A DNA stretch of 64,000 bases, from positions 244,318 to 308,317 of the forward strand of contig JBCBBJ010000003.1 in NCBI GenBank assembly GCA_038531745.1. The letters run 5' to 3'. A program made the translations under genes and the position numbers. Of this stretch, positions 27,273-37,189 are shown one piece after another (position 1 is the stretch's first letter; every line of letters starts with the position of its first letter). The notes below the pieces were generated by a model that worked only from the letters and a program-made list of their open reading frames with translations, was not told where the DNA came from and ran no database searches. The stretch is from CALLPQ01 sp038531745. Lineage in GTDB: Bacteria; Pseudomonadota; Alphaproteobacteria; Caulobacterales; Parvularculaceae.

Positions 27273-27464
27273 CCGCCATCAAAAGACAATATCCAGCGGG
27301 TTGCAAAACCAACCCAAACGCCATTTGCGCTGGTAGTATCCTTCCTTGGTGCGCCAGCGAGTGCAAGGGCTGGGCCGCGTAATTTGTTATATTATTCACA
27401 AAAACGGCAACCAATCGGAAACTTTTTCGCGTGTGCCGTGCGCAGGCCGCACTTTCGGCCCGGC

Positions 27465-28160
27465 TCAGCCCTGCACGCGCGCCCAAATCTCATGGTCGCA
27501 CCAGTGTCCATTGATGCGCAGGTAGCGCCGCATGATGCCTTCGCAGGCAAAACCGTTCTTCTCCAGGATTCGCCGCGAGCCCAAATTGCCGGGCTGGCAG
27601 GCTGCTTCCAGCCGGTTGAGGTGCAACCGGTTGAACGCAAAATGCGCTATCCCAGCAACGGCGCGGGTGCCAACGCCGCGGCCCGTCTCGCCCTTTGCAA
27701 CCCAATAGCCGAGCATCCCCGCCTGGCGATTGCCCCGGCGCACATCGGAAAGCGAAATCCCGCCGAGCAGCCTTTCGGTGCCCTCGTCCAGGATAAAAAA
27801 GCTGTAGCGACGCCCCGCCCGCCAGTGGCGGGCTTCGGCGCGCAACCGGCGCAAAAACGCCGTGCGCGTCATATCCTTATCGCGCCAGTCGGGTTCCCAC
27901 ACCGTAATGTCCGCCCGGCTGGCGGTGCGCGCCCGAGCCCAGGCAACAAAGTCCTTCGGTTGCCCGGCGCGCAGGATCACGCCCTCCTGGTGGAGCACCA
28001 AATCCGTTGGCGGCGGCTTGACTGCGGCGGCCATAGCCTGCGGCGGCGCCGTCAAAACCGCTCTTGGGGAACCGGCCCGGAACAGACCCCGCAGCATGCT
28101 GAGCCCTTTAGGCCTGGCTGTGGGCGCTTTTGTTTTTGCCGATGGTGTGACGCGGATCAT
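27465..28160 (-). CDS. GNAT acetyltransferase, RimJ/RimL type
   Basis: 231 residues from the ATG at 28160, which has GGAAG six bases upstream; an ATG two codons earlier is less well spaced. The body, after a 55-residue basic N-terminal extension, matches ribosomal-protein alanine N-acetyltransferases: GYWVAKGETGRGVGTRAV (acetyl-CoA loop) and HLNRLEAACQPGNLGSRRIL. The C-terminal INGHWCDHEIWARV is typical of RimJ. In many alphaproteobacteria this gene follows thrC and the M16 peptidase; here it lies 20 kb away. The exact substrate is inferred. Confidence 0.88.
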   Translation of the reverse strand: MIRVTPSAKTKAPTARPKGLSMLRGLFRAGSPRAVLTAPPQAMAAAVKPPPTDLVLHQEGVILRAGQPKDFVAWARARTASRADITVWEPDWRDKDMTRTAFLRRLRAEARHWRAGRRYSFFILDEGTERLLGGISLSDVRRGNRQAGMLGYWVAKGETGRGVGTRAVAGIAHFAFNRLHLNRLEAACQPGNLGSRRILEKNGFACEGIMRRYLRINGHWCDHEIWARVQG

Positions 28161-28265
28161 GGGCATCTTCCGGAGTGCTGGCGGAAGCTAACCACACCAC
28201 GCAAGCACACTCAAATGCCGGGGGCCGCGCACCCATGCCGGGCGGGGCAAAAGGGCTTTGGAGAC

Positions 28266-29717
28266 TCAGGGGACGCGGGCAAAATCAGCCGCGATGGTCA
28301 GGCGGCTTTGCGTTCCCGAAAACGCCACTGTGCCGTGCCACAGAAAAGACGGAAACAGCACCATCATGCCTGGCTGGGGCTCGCGAAAATGCGTTGGCGG
28401 CAAAGCACGTGCAGTGGCGATGCCCGGTTCGCCAAATTTAATCCATCCGGCGTGCGGGTCATCACCCGGCGCGGCCTCAACCCCGCGCACATGACAGGCC
28501 GAGGAAAGCCAGCCCGCATTATGCACATGGTTCACGTGAAACCCCTTGGCGGGCAGGCGCACCGACCATGCTGCCACAAGCCGCGCCGCCGTTGGCAAAT
28601 GCGCCGCAGACGGAACACCCTCAGCCAACCCTTGCCAAACTGGATTATCGGCGGGCACCCGGCTTGCCAGCGTCGCCAGATAGTCAGCCACCGGTCCGCT
28701 CGCCGCTTCGGGAAACGCGCGCAAGGCCGGGTCGTCCATGCCCTCAATGGACGCAAGCTGACTGCCATGGCGTACCGACAAGCCAAATGGATGGGCTGTA
28801 AAGGGATGACGCTGATCAAGCGCCGTACACAAATCATCGATATAAGCTTCAAGGCTTTGCCAGCCAGCGGGGACCCGCAACTCAACAGCATGGACAAGCG
28901 CTTCTGCCCCGTAAAACTGCTCATAGCGCGGATCATTGAGCAGTCGCCACGCGGTTGCCTCCAACGCGCAAAAATATTGATTGCTCGGCTTGGCGGCGCG
29001 CAATTGCGCGATCATTTGTGTTGTTTGCCCATCGGGCCCAGTGGCCAAAGCAAGACGCACCAACGGTTCCAGCACCTGCACATGATCGCCAAACTGCGCC
29101 CTAGCGCGATGCAGGCTCTCCGCCGCCACACCATACCGCCCCGCCCGCAAACCAGCCTCCCCATGGGGCAACAGCAGCGCTGTTTGATCGGCTGTTCGGG
29201 CGAAAAGCGCATCAAGCTCTTCGAACGCCTGATCATCCTTGCCGATCTGATGAAGGATCTGGGTACGCAAATATGTCAGGCTGTCGTCGGTGGGAAACCG
29301 CGTCTGCATTTGCGTCAATGGCAGCAATGCCGCATCAACATCGCCCGTCCGCATCCAGATCAATTGCGCAAGGTCGCGGTGGACCGTCTGGTCCGTGGGC
29401 CGTTTATCAAGCGCGGTGCGAAACGCCGTCGCCGCCGCATCAAGCTTACCCGTTGCTTGCAGGGAGCGCCCATAGACAAGCCAGGTTTCAGGTGCATCGA
29501 GCCCCGCCTTGAATGCCTCTTCACAACTTGCAACCGCATCGGCGTGAAGACCGCCATCGCCTTGCACGCTGGCAAGATTATGCCAGACAATCGCATCAAT
29601 GGGGGCACCCGCCCGCACCAGGCTATCAATATGCTGTTGCTGGACCGATACGGCCCCGGCAACGTCCCCCGCCGCGGCGAGGGCTTGCGCGCGGACCAAT
29701 TCTTCCTTGTACCCCAT
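28266..29717 (-). CDS. TPR protein with C-terminal 2OG-Fe(II) oxygenase domain
   Basis: 483 residues. Residues about 1-240 are tetratricopeptide-like helices (for example WLVYGRSLQATGKLDAAATAFR and YLRTQILHQIGKDDQAFEEL). Residues about 250-483 match the putative 2OG-Fe(II) oxygenase group (PF13759): metal-binding His residues in FHVNHVHNAGWLS (His397/His399) and His461 in FLWHGTV, and the 2-oxoglutarate arginine probably Arg472 in SRLTIAADF. Such fusions are thought to hydroxylate proteins or small molecules; the substrate is unknown. The start overlaps the nitroreductase stop by one base (TAATG), so the two are translationally coupled. Confidence 0.85.
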   Translation of the reverse strand: MGYKEELVRAQALAAAGDVAGAVSVQQQHIDSLVRAGAPIDAIVWHNLASVQGDGGLHADAVASCEEAFKAGLDAPETWLVYGRSLQATGKLDAAATAFRTALDKRPTDQTVHRDLAQLIWMRTGDVDAALLPLTQMQTRFPTDDSLTYLRTQILHQIGKDDQAFEELDALFARTADQTALLLPHGEAGLRAGRYGVAAESLHRARAQFGDHVQVLEPLVRLALATGPDGQTTQMIAQLRAAKPSNQYFCALEATAWRLLNDPRYEQFYGAEALVHAVELRVPAGWQSLEAYIDDLCTALDQRHPFTAHPFGLSVRHGSQLASIEGMDDPALRAFPEAASGPVADYLATLASRVPADNPVWQGLAEGVPSAAHLPTAARLVAAWSVRLPAKGFHVNHVHNAGWLSSACHVRGVEAAPGDDPHAGWIKFGEPGIATARALPPTHFREPQPGMMVLFPSFLWHGTVAFSGTQSRLTIAADFARVP

Positions 29718-30478
29718 TAAAAGACGGACATGATATCGCTGAGGGGTTTTTTAATCTGGGCGTGGGCTGGCACCGTGGCGTGCGATGCGGGCTTGCCCAC
29801 CACCAGCAACAAAAAGGGTTTTTCCGTGGGGGGACGCTGGCACGCTTTGGTCAAAAATGTCATGGGGTTTGGTGTATGGGTCAGCGTCGCCAAACCCGCC
29901 TGATGCAAAGCGGCAATCAAGAACCCCGTGGCGATCCCAACGCTTTCGGTGATGTAATAGTTCTTGGCGTCCATTCCGGCGCTAACCCCGCCGCGTTTCT
30001 GGGCAAAGATGGCGATCAGATAGGGCGCGGTTTCAAGAAACGGTTTTTGCGCGTCGGTGCCAATGGGTGCCAACGCGTCAAGCCATTCCTGGCTTGCCCG
30101 CCCGCCATAGAAAGCGCGCTCCTCTTCTTCCGCCGCCAGGCGAATAGTGCGCTTTGCCTCTGGGCTTTGGATAACGGCAAAATGCCAGGGCTGATGGTTC
30201 GCCCCCGATGGCGCCCGGCCCGCCGCGGCAATACACGTCTCAATCACCGCCATGGGCACCGGGTCCGGGGCAAAATCACGGATGGAATGACGCCGCGCCA
30301 GATCAGCAAAAAAAGCTTGGGCATTTGTCATCATTTGATCATCCGTCACGGGAAAGTAATCCCCGAGGTCGGCAAGCGTGCTATGCTCCGCATCAGATGG
30401 TGATGACGATGTTGATGATGATGCGGGAGATGACGCATCCCGGGATGCGGAATGATCGGTTTGCGCGCCTTCAGTCAT
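29717..30478 (-). CDS. Nitroreductase family protein
   Basis: 253 residues from the ATG at 30478, placed seven bases after GGTGAG; an in-frame GTG four codons earlier is possible. The N-terminal 30 residues are Ser/Asp-rich and probably disordered. The FMN-binding fold follows: RRHSIRDFAPDPVPMAVIE, then AAAGRAPSGANHQPWHFAVI, then ESVGIATGFLIAALHQAGLA. This pattern is close to the iodotyrosine-deiodinase/BluB-like branch of nitroreductases. It acts as an FMN- and NAD(P)H-dependent reductase or dehalogenase of unknown substrate. It leads a two-gene unit with the TPR oxygenase. Confidence 0.88.
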   Translation of the reverse strand: MTEGAQTDHSASRDASSPASSSTSSSPSDAEHSTLADLGDYFPVTDDQMMTNAQAFFADLARRHSIRDFAPDPVPMAVIETCIAAAGRAPSGANHQPWHFAVIQSPEAKRTIRLAAEEEERAFYGGRASQEWLDALAPIGTDAQKPFLETAPYLIAIFAQKRGGVSAGMDAKNYYITESVGIATGFLIAALHQAGLATLTHTPNPMTFLTKACQRPPTEKPFLLLVVGKPASHATVPAHAQIKKPLSDIMSVF

Positions 30479-30659
30479 ATGTTGTCTCACCAGCCATCAC
30501 GCCTCTGGACTTCATTTGTGTACAAACGGGATTGCGCGCCGCGCTATACTATCTTCAGGCAAAGTAAACACCCTCAACCGGGAAAACAGACCAGCCATAA
30601 CCGATACCCTTTCCCTTCCACAAGACTACAACCAACGGAGAACCGCCGCAAGCAAGGGC

Positions 30660-32660
30660 TCAACCGCGCCGACCAAACAAGCGCTCTATATCGCTAAGCT
30701 TTAGGACCACATAGGTTGGCCGCCCATGATTACATTGTCCCGAATAGGGTGTCGCCTCCATTTGGCGCAACAGGGCGTTCATTTCGGGCACACTCAACGT
30801 GCGCCCGGCCCGCACCGAGCCATGGCACGCCATGGAGCTGCATACCTCCTCAAGCTTTTCGCGCAAATGTACACCTTCGCCAATTTCCTGGAGGTCAGCC
30901 ACAAGACTGGTCACGAGCCCTTTAATATCGGCCTGCCCCAATAAGGCGGGAGTTTCGCGCACCAGAACCGCATCATCGCCAAAGCGTTCCACCACAAGGC
31001 CAAGTTCGGCAAAGGCCGGCGCATGGGCCTCAATAAGGCTCACTTCACCAGGCTCCAATTCAATTATCTCCGGGATCAACAAGCCCTGACCCGCCACACC
31101 GCCAGCCGCAAGCGCCGTTTTCATCTGCTCATAAACAAGGCGTTCATGGGCCGCATGCTGATCAACAATGATTAAACCATCATCGGTTTGCGCAACAATA
31201 TAGGTGCGGTGCACCTGCGCGCGCGCTGCGCCCAGGGGAAAATCTTGCCCAGACGCTTCACTCTGCTCGTCCGTATAGGGTGTATTTCCATCAAGGGCGT
31301 ATGCACCCTCGCCATCTGGCTGCGCACCAAAGGCCGCTGCGCGGTCAGCCATCCCTTCCCCGGGAGCGGGTGCGTCATCAGCCGCGCCGGGCATGGCGGG
31401 GGTCGACGGGGCAAAAGGATTACTGCCAAGACTTGGCTGCAAATGCTGGCGCATGGCCGTATAGCCATATGCCCCACTGGCGGCGGTGCGGCCACCCACG
31501 GGCGACAGTGTTCCGGGTGTCATGGTTCCGGGTGTCATCCGGCCCAAGGCGTAATCGGAGGGGGTCGTTGCCGCCCGGTGGCCTGCCTGCGCCAAGGCTG
31601 CGCGCAGGGCCCCGACCAGGAGCCCGCGCACCTGACCGGCATCACGAAACCGCACTTGCGTCTTTGCCGGGTGCACATTGATATCAACCAGCGCCGGGGG
31701 AATATCGAGAAACAGCGCCACAACCGGGTGCCGGTCGCGGGCCAGAAAATCCGCATATGCCCCGCGCACCGCCCCAACCACCAGCTTGTCGCGGACAGGT
31801 CGTCCGTTTACGAACAAATATTGCTTGTCCGCCATGGCGCGGTTAAACGTGGGCAGTCCGGCAAACCCGGTTACGCGTGCGCCGTCCCGCTCCGCCAGAA
31901 TGGGCACCGCATTGTCAGCAAAACCCCCAACCATCACCGCGCCGATCCGCGCAAGACGCCCGGCCTCGTCATCGCTCTCCCGGCCCAGATGCAGCGTGCG
32001 GCGCCCACCACTGGTCAAGGAAAACGCCACATCAGGACGCGCCATAGCAAGACGACGCACAACATCGCCAATGGCCGTGCTTTCAGCGCTATCGGATTTC
32101 AGGAATTTCAGCCGTGCCGGCGTGGCATAAAAAAGATCCCGCACCTCAATAAGCGTTCCGTACACCGATGATCCGGGACCAGAAAATGCCGCTGGCTTTA
32201 CCGCAGAGACGAGCCCGCCATGGACGCTTAACTGCCAGGCGTCTTCATGGCCCTGGGCGCGCGAGGTTATCTCAAGACGGGCCACCGCCCCGATGGAGGG
32301 CAACGCCTCCCCGCGAAACCCCATGGTGTGAATATGGGTTAGGTCCACATGGCCATCGGCCTCAGCGCTCAGTTTTGAGGTGGCATGGCGCTCAATGGCC
32401 AGCGCCAGCATGGTTGCATCCATGCCCACGCCATTGTCACGCACCGCAAGGCGGGTTTTACCGCCGTGGGTCAGTTCGATTTCGATATGATCAGCACCCG
32501 CATCAAGGCTATTTTCCACAAGCTCCTTTACCACGGCGGCGGGGCGCTCAATCACTTCCCCGGCGGCGATCTGGTTGATCGCTTTGGTGGGCAATTGCCT
32601 GATGATCGGCGCGGTTTTCACGGCGCCGTCGCTGGGGTGGGACGCAAACTGATTCGACAT
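30660..32660 (-). CDS. mutL: DNA mismatch repair protein MutL
   Basis: 666 residues from the ATG at 32660; the open frame runs on to a TTG at 32732 and the exact start is unclear. GHKL ATPase motifs are present: ELVENSLDAGA, DNGVGMD and TMGFRGEALPSIG. The C-terminal domain has DQHAAHERLVYE, which fits the DQHA(X)2E(X)4E metal-binding motif of endonuclease-type MutL, plus ACHGS and CNHGRPTYV. The protein should therefore nick the daughter strand itself, as in bacteria without MutH. It is downstream of ileS-lspA-DUF3035 on the same strand. Confidence 0.97.
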   Translation of the reverse strand: MSNQFASHPSDGAVKTAPIIRQLPTKAINQIAAGEVIERPAAVVKELVENSLDAGADHIEIELTHGGKTRLAVRDNGVGMDATMLALAIERHATSKLSAEADGHVDLTHIHTMGFRGEALPSIGAVARLEITSRAQGHEDAWQLSVHGGLVSAVKPAAFSGPGSSVYGTLIEVRDLFYATPARLKFLKSDSAESTAIGDVVRRLAMARPDVAFSLTSGGRRTLHLGRESDDEAGRLARIGAVMVGGFADNAVPILAERDGARVTGFAGLPTFNRAMADKQYLFVNGRPVRDKLVVGAVRGAYADFLARDRHPVVALFLDIPPALVDINVHPAKTQVRFRDAGQVRGLLVGALRAALAQAGHRAATTPSDYALGRMTPGTMTPGTLSPVGGRTAASGAYGYTAMRQHLQPSLGSNPFAPSTPAMPGAADDAPAPGEGMADRAAAFGAQPDGEGAYALDGNTPYTDEQSEASGQDFPLGAARAQVHRTYIVAQTDDGLIIVDQHAAHERLVYEQMKTALAAGGVAGQGLLIPEIIELEPGEVSLIEAHAPAFAELGLVVERFGDDAVLVRETPALLGQADIKGLVTSLVADLQEIGEGVHLREKLEEVCSSMACHGSVRAGRTLSVPEMNALLRQMEATPYSGQCNHGRPTYVVLKLSDIERLFGRRG

Positions 32661-32813
32661 CGGCGCAGTATGCCCGCGCGGCGCGCCATAGACAAAGCCC
32701 AGCGTGCATTGACGAGGAGGCCTAAACGACAATGCTGGCCCCGCCGCGGTTTAACCGCAGCACCCACAGCACGATACCTCAAACACTGGTCGCGAAAGAG
32801 GAAAAAATGATCC

Positions 32814-33362
32814 CTAAAAAACACCTGGCAGGTTTAGCGTTTTGGACCGTTTGATCTCAACTTTTTCGGTTTCGCCGATCACCCGTTCGATGGCGCGTTC
32901 GCGGTCGGCCATCCATTCTTCGGCATTTTCCACGCGCAACGGCGCGGCGCTATCGTCGATGGAACCGTCGGCGAGGAATTTCCAGAAGATCAACTGATTG
33001 GCGAGGCTGCCCTCTTTGTCGGCACGCCCGCCATTTTCAGCGGCGAGCACATTGCGGATATTCCGGTCTGCGCTAACTGCGCCGGATTTGCGCAGCAACG
33101 AAACCTCTCCTGCGGATGGCGGCGCGGCGGAGGTATCGCCGAGCAAGACCTGCTGGGCGCGTTCGGAGGTGCTTAGCTCCTGCGGACGGCTCTCCCCGGG
33201 TTTGGGCGGACGCAATGCATAATCCGGCGGCACAACCAGCGGCGCCTTGGTTGTTATCGCAAACTCATCGGGCGCATTCTTTCCGCCAAGGGCCGAACAC
33301 CCGCCGAGGAGCGCACTAAACGCGAAAGCGGACAATAAGATCAGAGGACGGTGAACTGTCAT
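32814..33362 (-). CDS. DUF3035 lipoprotein (BamF-like)
   Basis: 182 residues with a lipoprotein signal ending in the lipobox LLGGC (Cys22). The mature part has PPDYALRPPKPGESRPQE, the conserved core of DUF3035. Some annotation sources name this family BamF, a small alphaproteobacterial subunit of the outer-membrane beta-barrel assembly machine. It lies directly after lspA, which encodes the peptidase that would mature it, and before mutL. The function is inferred from family naming only. Confidence 0.85.
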   Translation of the reverse strand: MTVHRPLILLSAFAFSALLGGCSALGGKNAPDEFAITTKAPLVVPPDYALRPPKPGESRPQELSTSERAQQVLLGDTSAAPPSAGEVSLLRKSGAVSADRNIRNVLAAENGGRADKEGSLANQLIFWKFLADGSIDDSAAPLRVENAEEWMADRERAIERVIGETEKVEIKRSKTLNLPGVF

Positions 33363-33435
33363 GGGGGACCTTCGTTACTGTACATCTTATTAGTAGGGTA
33401 TCAGGTAGAGGACGGCGCAACAAGCAATCTGGCGA

Positions 33436-33996
33436 TTACATCACCGCGTCGCGATTGCGCAGGAAATCGAGGGCAAGGCAGACAACGCCCAGATTGATAA
33501 AAACGTCAGCCCCATTGAACACAAACGGAAACCACAGCGCGGAGGCGTCAATAAAATCGACCACATATCCATAAAGCACGCGGTCGATCAGATTACCCAG
33601 CGCCCCGCCAATCAACAGCGCAAACCCCGTTGCCATCAACGGTCGGCGCACCTGCGCCAGCCAGGACACCAAAAACATCACAATGCCGAGGGAAACGACC
33701 GACAACATGATCCGCGAGGCCAGGCCGCCCGCCAGCATACCAAAACTGGCGCCGTAATTTTGCACGTAGGAAAAATCGATGATGGGCGACAAGTCGATGC
33801 GGCGACGTTCGGGCAAGCGCAAAACCTCAACAACCCAGGCCTTGGTCGCCTGGTCGAGGAGCATCACAACCGCCGCGCCGCACAGCGTGACAAAAAAGAG
33901 CGGATTTTCCCGCGCCGCCGCGCGCCACTGGGCAAACCGGTCAGGCAAGCGGGCGCTTTGGTCTTCCGGGGGAGGAGCGTCATGCGCGCCGGCCAT
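33436..33996 (-). CDS. lspA: Lipoprotein signal peptidase (signal peptidase II)
   Basis: 186 residues from the ATG at 33996, five bases after the ileS stop; the longer frame would overlap ileS. Four membrane helices are visible. The catalytic aspartates are in GNLIDRVLYGYVVDFID and FNGADVFINLG. The enzyme cleaves prolipoproteins before the lipid-modified Cys in the inner membrane. The N-terminal 35 residues are an unusually long hydrophilic extension. Confidence 0.96.
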   Translation of the reverse strand: MAGAHDAPPPEDQSARLPDRFAQWRAAARENPLFFVTLCGAAVVMLLDQATKAWVVEVLRLPERRRIDLSPIIDFSYVQNYGASFGMLAGGLASRIMLSVVSLGIVMFLVSWLAQVRRPLMATGFALLIGGALGNLIDRVLYGYVVDFIDASALWFPFVFNGADVFINLGVVCLALDFLRNRDAVM

Positions 33997-34001
33997 GGGT
34001 A

Positions 34002-36908
34002 TTACGCCCCCACTGCAAGGCCGGGCACATCCGCGCATCGCCCGCAAAGATCAGGCGCGCCGGCATGATCGCCCACATCGCCGGTATAGCGCCAGCACCG
34101 ATTGCATTTCCGGGCCGTGGTCCGCGTTGAGGTAACCGCGACGCCGGGCGTGTCCTCCAACCTGAAGGCACCCGCGGGGCCGTCGCCCGCCTCAAATCGA
34201 ATTGTCGACGTGATCGCCAGCTCCATAAAATCTGTGGACTGACATTGAGACAAGAGTGCCGCATCGGCCACGTACACTGTCGGCGAAGCCTCCAGACTGG
34301 CGCCGATTTTTTTCTCGCGACGCTCGCCTTCCAACGCGCCCGTGATCACCCGGCGGACACTGCGCAAGGCCTGCCACCGTTCATTCAACGCCGCATCGTG
34401 CCAATCACCGGGCACTTCAAAGAATGTCTCCAAATGCACGGAGCGGTCTTGAGCATCGCGATAACGCGCCAGAAACGCCTCTTCCATGGTGAAAACACAC
34501 ACCGGTGCGAGCCAGCGGATAATGCAATCCAAAGCATCAGCCATGACAGTACGCGCGGCCCGGCGACACAATGCCGACGGATCGTCACAGTAAAGACTGT
34601 CTTTGCGCACATCGAGGTAAAACGCTGATAGGTCCGACGCACACAGATCAAAAACAAGTCGCCAGGCGCCTTTGAAATCGAATGCCTCATAACAGGCACG
34701 CACCTGTGCATCGGTTTCAGCCAGACGATGGCGCATATAGCGCTCCAGTTCCGGCATCTGTGATGTTTCAACCCGCTCACCATCGTCAAAACCGTTAAGC
34801 GCACCGAGCAGATAGCGCAGCGTGTTGCGCAGCTTGCGATAGGCATCAACCGCCGAGCCAATGATCTCGTCACCGATCCGCAAATCATCGGCATAATCGG
34901 AACTGGCAACCCAGATCCGCAAGATATCGGCTCCATACTGATTAGTGATTTTTGCCGGATCAACAACATTGCCCATGGACTTCGACATCTTGCGCCCCTC
35001 AGAATCGAGGACAAATCCGTGGGTCAGCACATTGTCATAGGGCGCGCGCCCGCGGGTGCCGCACGCTTCCAAAAGCGAAGATTGAAACCAGCCGCGATGC
35101 TGGTCTGATCCCTCCAGATAAATGTCAGCGGGCCATTTCAGATCGTCGCGTTGTTCCAGCACAAAAGCATGGGTCGAGCCGGAATCAAACCAGACATCGA
35201 GAATGTCTTCGACCTTGTCGTAGTCAGCCGCCGCGTACGCATCGCCCAGAAATGTTTGCGCCGGCGTGTCGAACCATGCGTCTGCCCCGTTCTCGCGTAC
35301 CGCCGCCACGATGCGCGCATTAACCTGCGGATCATTGAGCGGCGCCCCGGTTTCCTTATGGGCAAAAATCGTGATCGGCACGCCCCACGCGCGCTGGCGG
35401 GAGATGAGCCAATCGGGCCGCCCCTCAACCATGGTCCGTATACGGTTACGGCCAGAGGCGGGCGTAAAGGCGGTTTCATCAATCGCGTTCAGCGCCTTAT
35501 CGCGCAGGCCGCCCTGCCCCGGCTTGCCAAGGCGGATAAACCATTGCGGTGTATTCCGGAAAATGACCGGGGCTTTGGAACGCCAGGAATGGGGATAGGA
35601 ATGGGTTAGGCGCCCACGCGCCAGTAGACCGCCTTGCTTGATCAGGGCCGCGATGACCGACTTGTTGGCATCACCATCTTGACCGGCCTTTTTGCCATCG
35701 GTGCGCAGGACTTTTTTACCCTCAAAGCCCGGCGCTTCATCAGTATACGCCCCGTCGGGACCCACCGTATAGGGAATATCACCCTGAGGCAGACCATGGG
35801 CCATCCAGGCGAGATAGTCCTCCTGACCGTGGCTTGGCGCGGTATGGACAAAGCCAGTCCCCGCGTCATCGGTCACATGATCACCGGACAAGAGCGGCAC
35901 ATCAAAGTCATAACCGCCCGCAAAGCCATTCAGGGGATGCTCGCAGGCGACGCCAGCAAGATCATCCGCTGACACATCGCCAATCCGGGTCCAGCTTTCA
36001 ATCAACCCCGCCTCGCGCACGCTTTCGGCGAGGGCATCGGCAACGATCAACCGATCCCCCGATTTTGACCAAGGGTCAAAATCAAGATCGCCTTTCATGG
36101 CCGCGACTTCATAGAGCCCATAGCTGAGCCCAGGGCCATAACAGATGGCCCGGTTACCCGGGATGGTCCACGGCGTTGTCGTCCAGATCACGATACTAGC
36201 ACCGGCGAAATCACCAGTGCGCAGCGGAAACTTCACCCAAATGGTTGTGGACTGATGATCGTGATATTCGATTTCCGCTTCGGCGAGCGCTGTTTGCTCC
36301 ACCGGCGACCACATCACCGGTTTTGAGCCGCGATAGAGCAGACCGTTCTCAACGAATTTCAAAAGCTCGGCGACAATTGCCGCTTCGCTATCGAACTTCA
36401 TGGTCAGATAAGGGTCTTTCCAATCCCCTTCGATGCCGTAGCGCTGAAACTCCTTAGACTGAATATCAACCCATTCCTGCGCATATTTACGGCAAGCGGC
36501 GCGGAATTCCGATGCGGGCACATCGTCTTTTTTGCGCCCCTTGCCGCGAAACGCCTCTTCAACCTTCCATTCAATCGGCAGGCCATGGCAGTCCCAACCG
36601 GGCACATAATTTGAATTATACCCCATCATCTGCCGTGAGCGAACGATCAGGTCTTTGAGCACTTTGTTATAGGCGTGCCCCATATGCAAATGGCCATTGG
36701 CGTAGGGCGGCCCATCATGAAGCACATAGAGCGGACGCTCGCTGGCGGTTTCGCGCAAGCGACGGTAAAGGTCCATTTGCGCCCAACGCTCAAGGTGCTT
36801 TGGCTCAGCCTTAGGCAGGCCGCCGCGCATGGGAAAATCCGTGGCGGGAAGAAACAGCGTGTCTTTGTAATCGCGCGGGGCGTCGGCGGGTTGCGATGCA
36901 TCGGGCAT
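34002..36908 (-). CDS. ileS: Isoleucyl-tRNA synthetase
   Basis: 968 residues. The ATG at 36908 has AGGA eight bases upstream; the frame extends to 37031 without support. The class I signature HMGH is in ANGHLHMGHAYNKVLKD, and KMSKS is in GRKMSKSMGNVVDP. The editing domain lies between them. The C-terminal zinc finger has CNRCWRYTG and LCGRCADV. It charges tRNA-Ile in the cytoplasm. It heads the ileS-lspA-DUF3035-mutL run and may be transcribed with lspA. Confidence 0.98.
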   Translation of the reverse strand: MPDASQPADAPRDYKDTLFLPATDFPMRGGLPKAEPKHLERWAQMDLYRRLRETASERPLYVLHDGPPYANGHLHMGHAYNKVLKDLIVRSRQMMGYNSNYVPGWDCHGLPIEWKVEEAFRGKGRKKDDVPASEFRAACRKYAQEWVDIQSKEFQRYGIEGDWKDPYLTMKFDSEAAIVAELLKFVENGLLYRGSKPVMWSPVEQTALAEAEIEYHDHQSTTIWVKFPLRTGDFAGASIVIWTTTPWTIPGNRAICYGPGLSYGLYEVAAMKGDLDFDPWSKSGDRLIVADALAESVREAGLIESWTRIGDVSADDLAGVACEHPLNGFAGGYDFDVPLLSGDHVTDDAGTGFVHTAPSHGQEDYLAWMAHGLPQGDIPYTVGPDGAYTDEAPGFEGKKVLRTDGKKAGQDGDANKSVIAALIKQGGLLARGRLTHSYPHSWRSKAPVIFRNTPQWFIRLGKPGQGGLRDKALNAIDETAFTPASGRNRIRTMVEGRPDWLISRQRAWGVPITIFAHKETGAPLNDPQVNARIVAAVRENGADAWFDTPAQTFLGDAYAAADYDKVEDILDVWFDSGSTHAFVLEQRDDLKWPADIYLEGSDQHRGWFQSSLLEACGTRGRAPYDNVLTHGFVLDSEGRKMSKSMGNVVDPAKITNQYGADILRIWVASSDYADDLRIGDEIIGSAVDAYRKLRNTLRYLLGALNGFDDGERVETSQMPELERYMRHRLAETDAQVRACYEAFDFKGAWRLVFDLCASDLSAFYLDVRKDSLYCDDPSALCRRAARTVMADALDCIIRWLAPVCVFTMEEAFLARYRDAQDRSVHLETFFEVPGDWHDAALNERWQALRSVRRVITGALEGERREKKIGASLEASPTVYVADAALLSQCQSTDFMELAITSTIRFEAGDGPAGAFRLEDTPGVAVTSTRTTARKCNRCWRYTGDVGDHAGAPDLCGRCADVPGLAVGA

Positions 36909-37189
36909 CGGGTAAATCCTGTCTTCGAGGGTTGACCGATCGCAAAAAAATGGCGGGTCAACGCGCGTTGGTGTGCGTTCAATATCGGCGCGCGCGGGCC
37001 GGATTAACGCCGACGCCGCGTGCCTATTCAATCGCTTCCTCTAACAGGGGTCGGCAAGCCCGTCACCCGGCTTTTACGGAAAAAACCGGGCGCGCGATGC
37101 GGGATGAGCTTGCCTGAAGTCTTCTTCACCCGCTCGAGCGCGGCGCGCCTCGCCGGGGCCGATACCGAAAGAAGGCGCCGACAATAACG

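Noticed and set aside
25563..29720. A plus-strand open frame of 1,385 codons
   Set aside because: It runs antisense across three well-supported minus-strand genes (EAL protein, GNAT, TPR oxygenase). Its product has no domains and is rich in Arg, His and Pro, as expected for an antisense frame of GC-rich genes.
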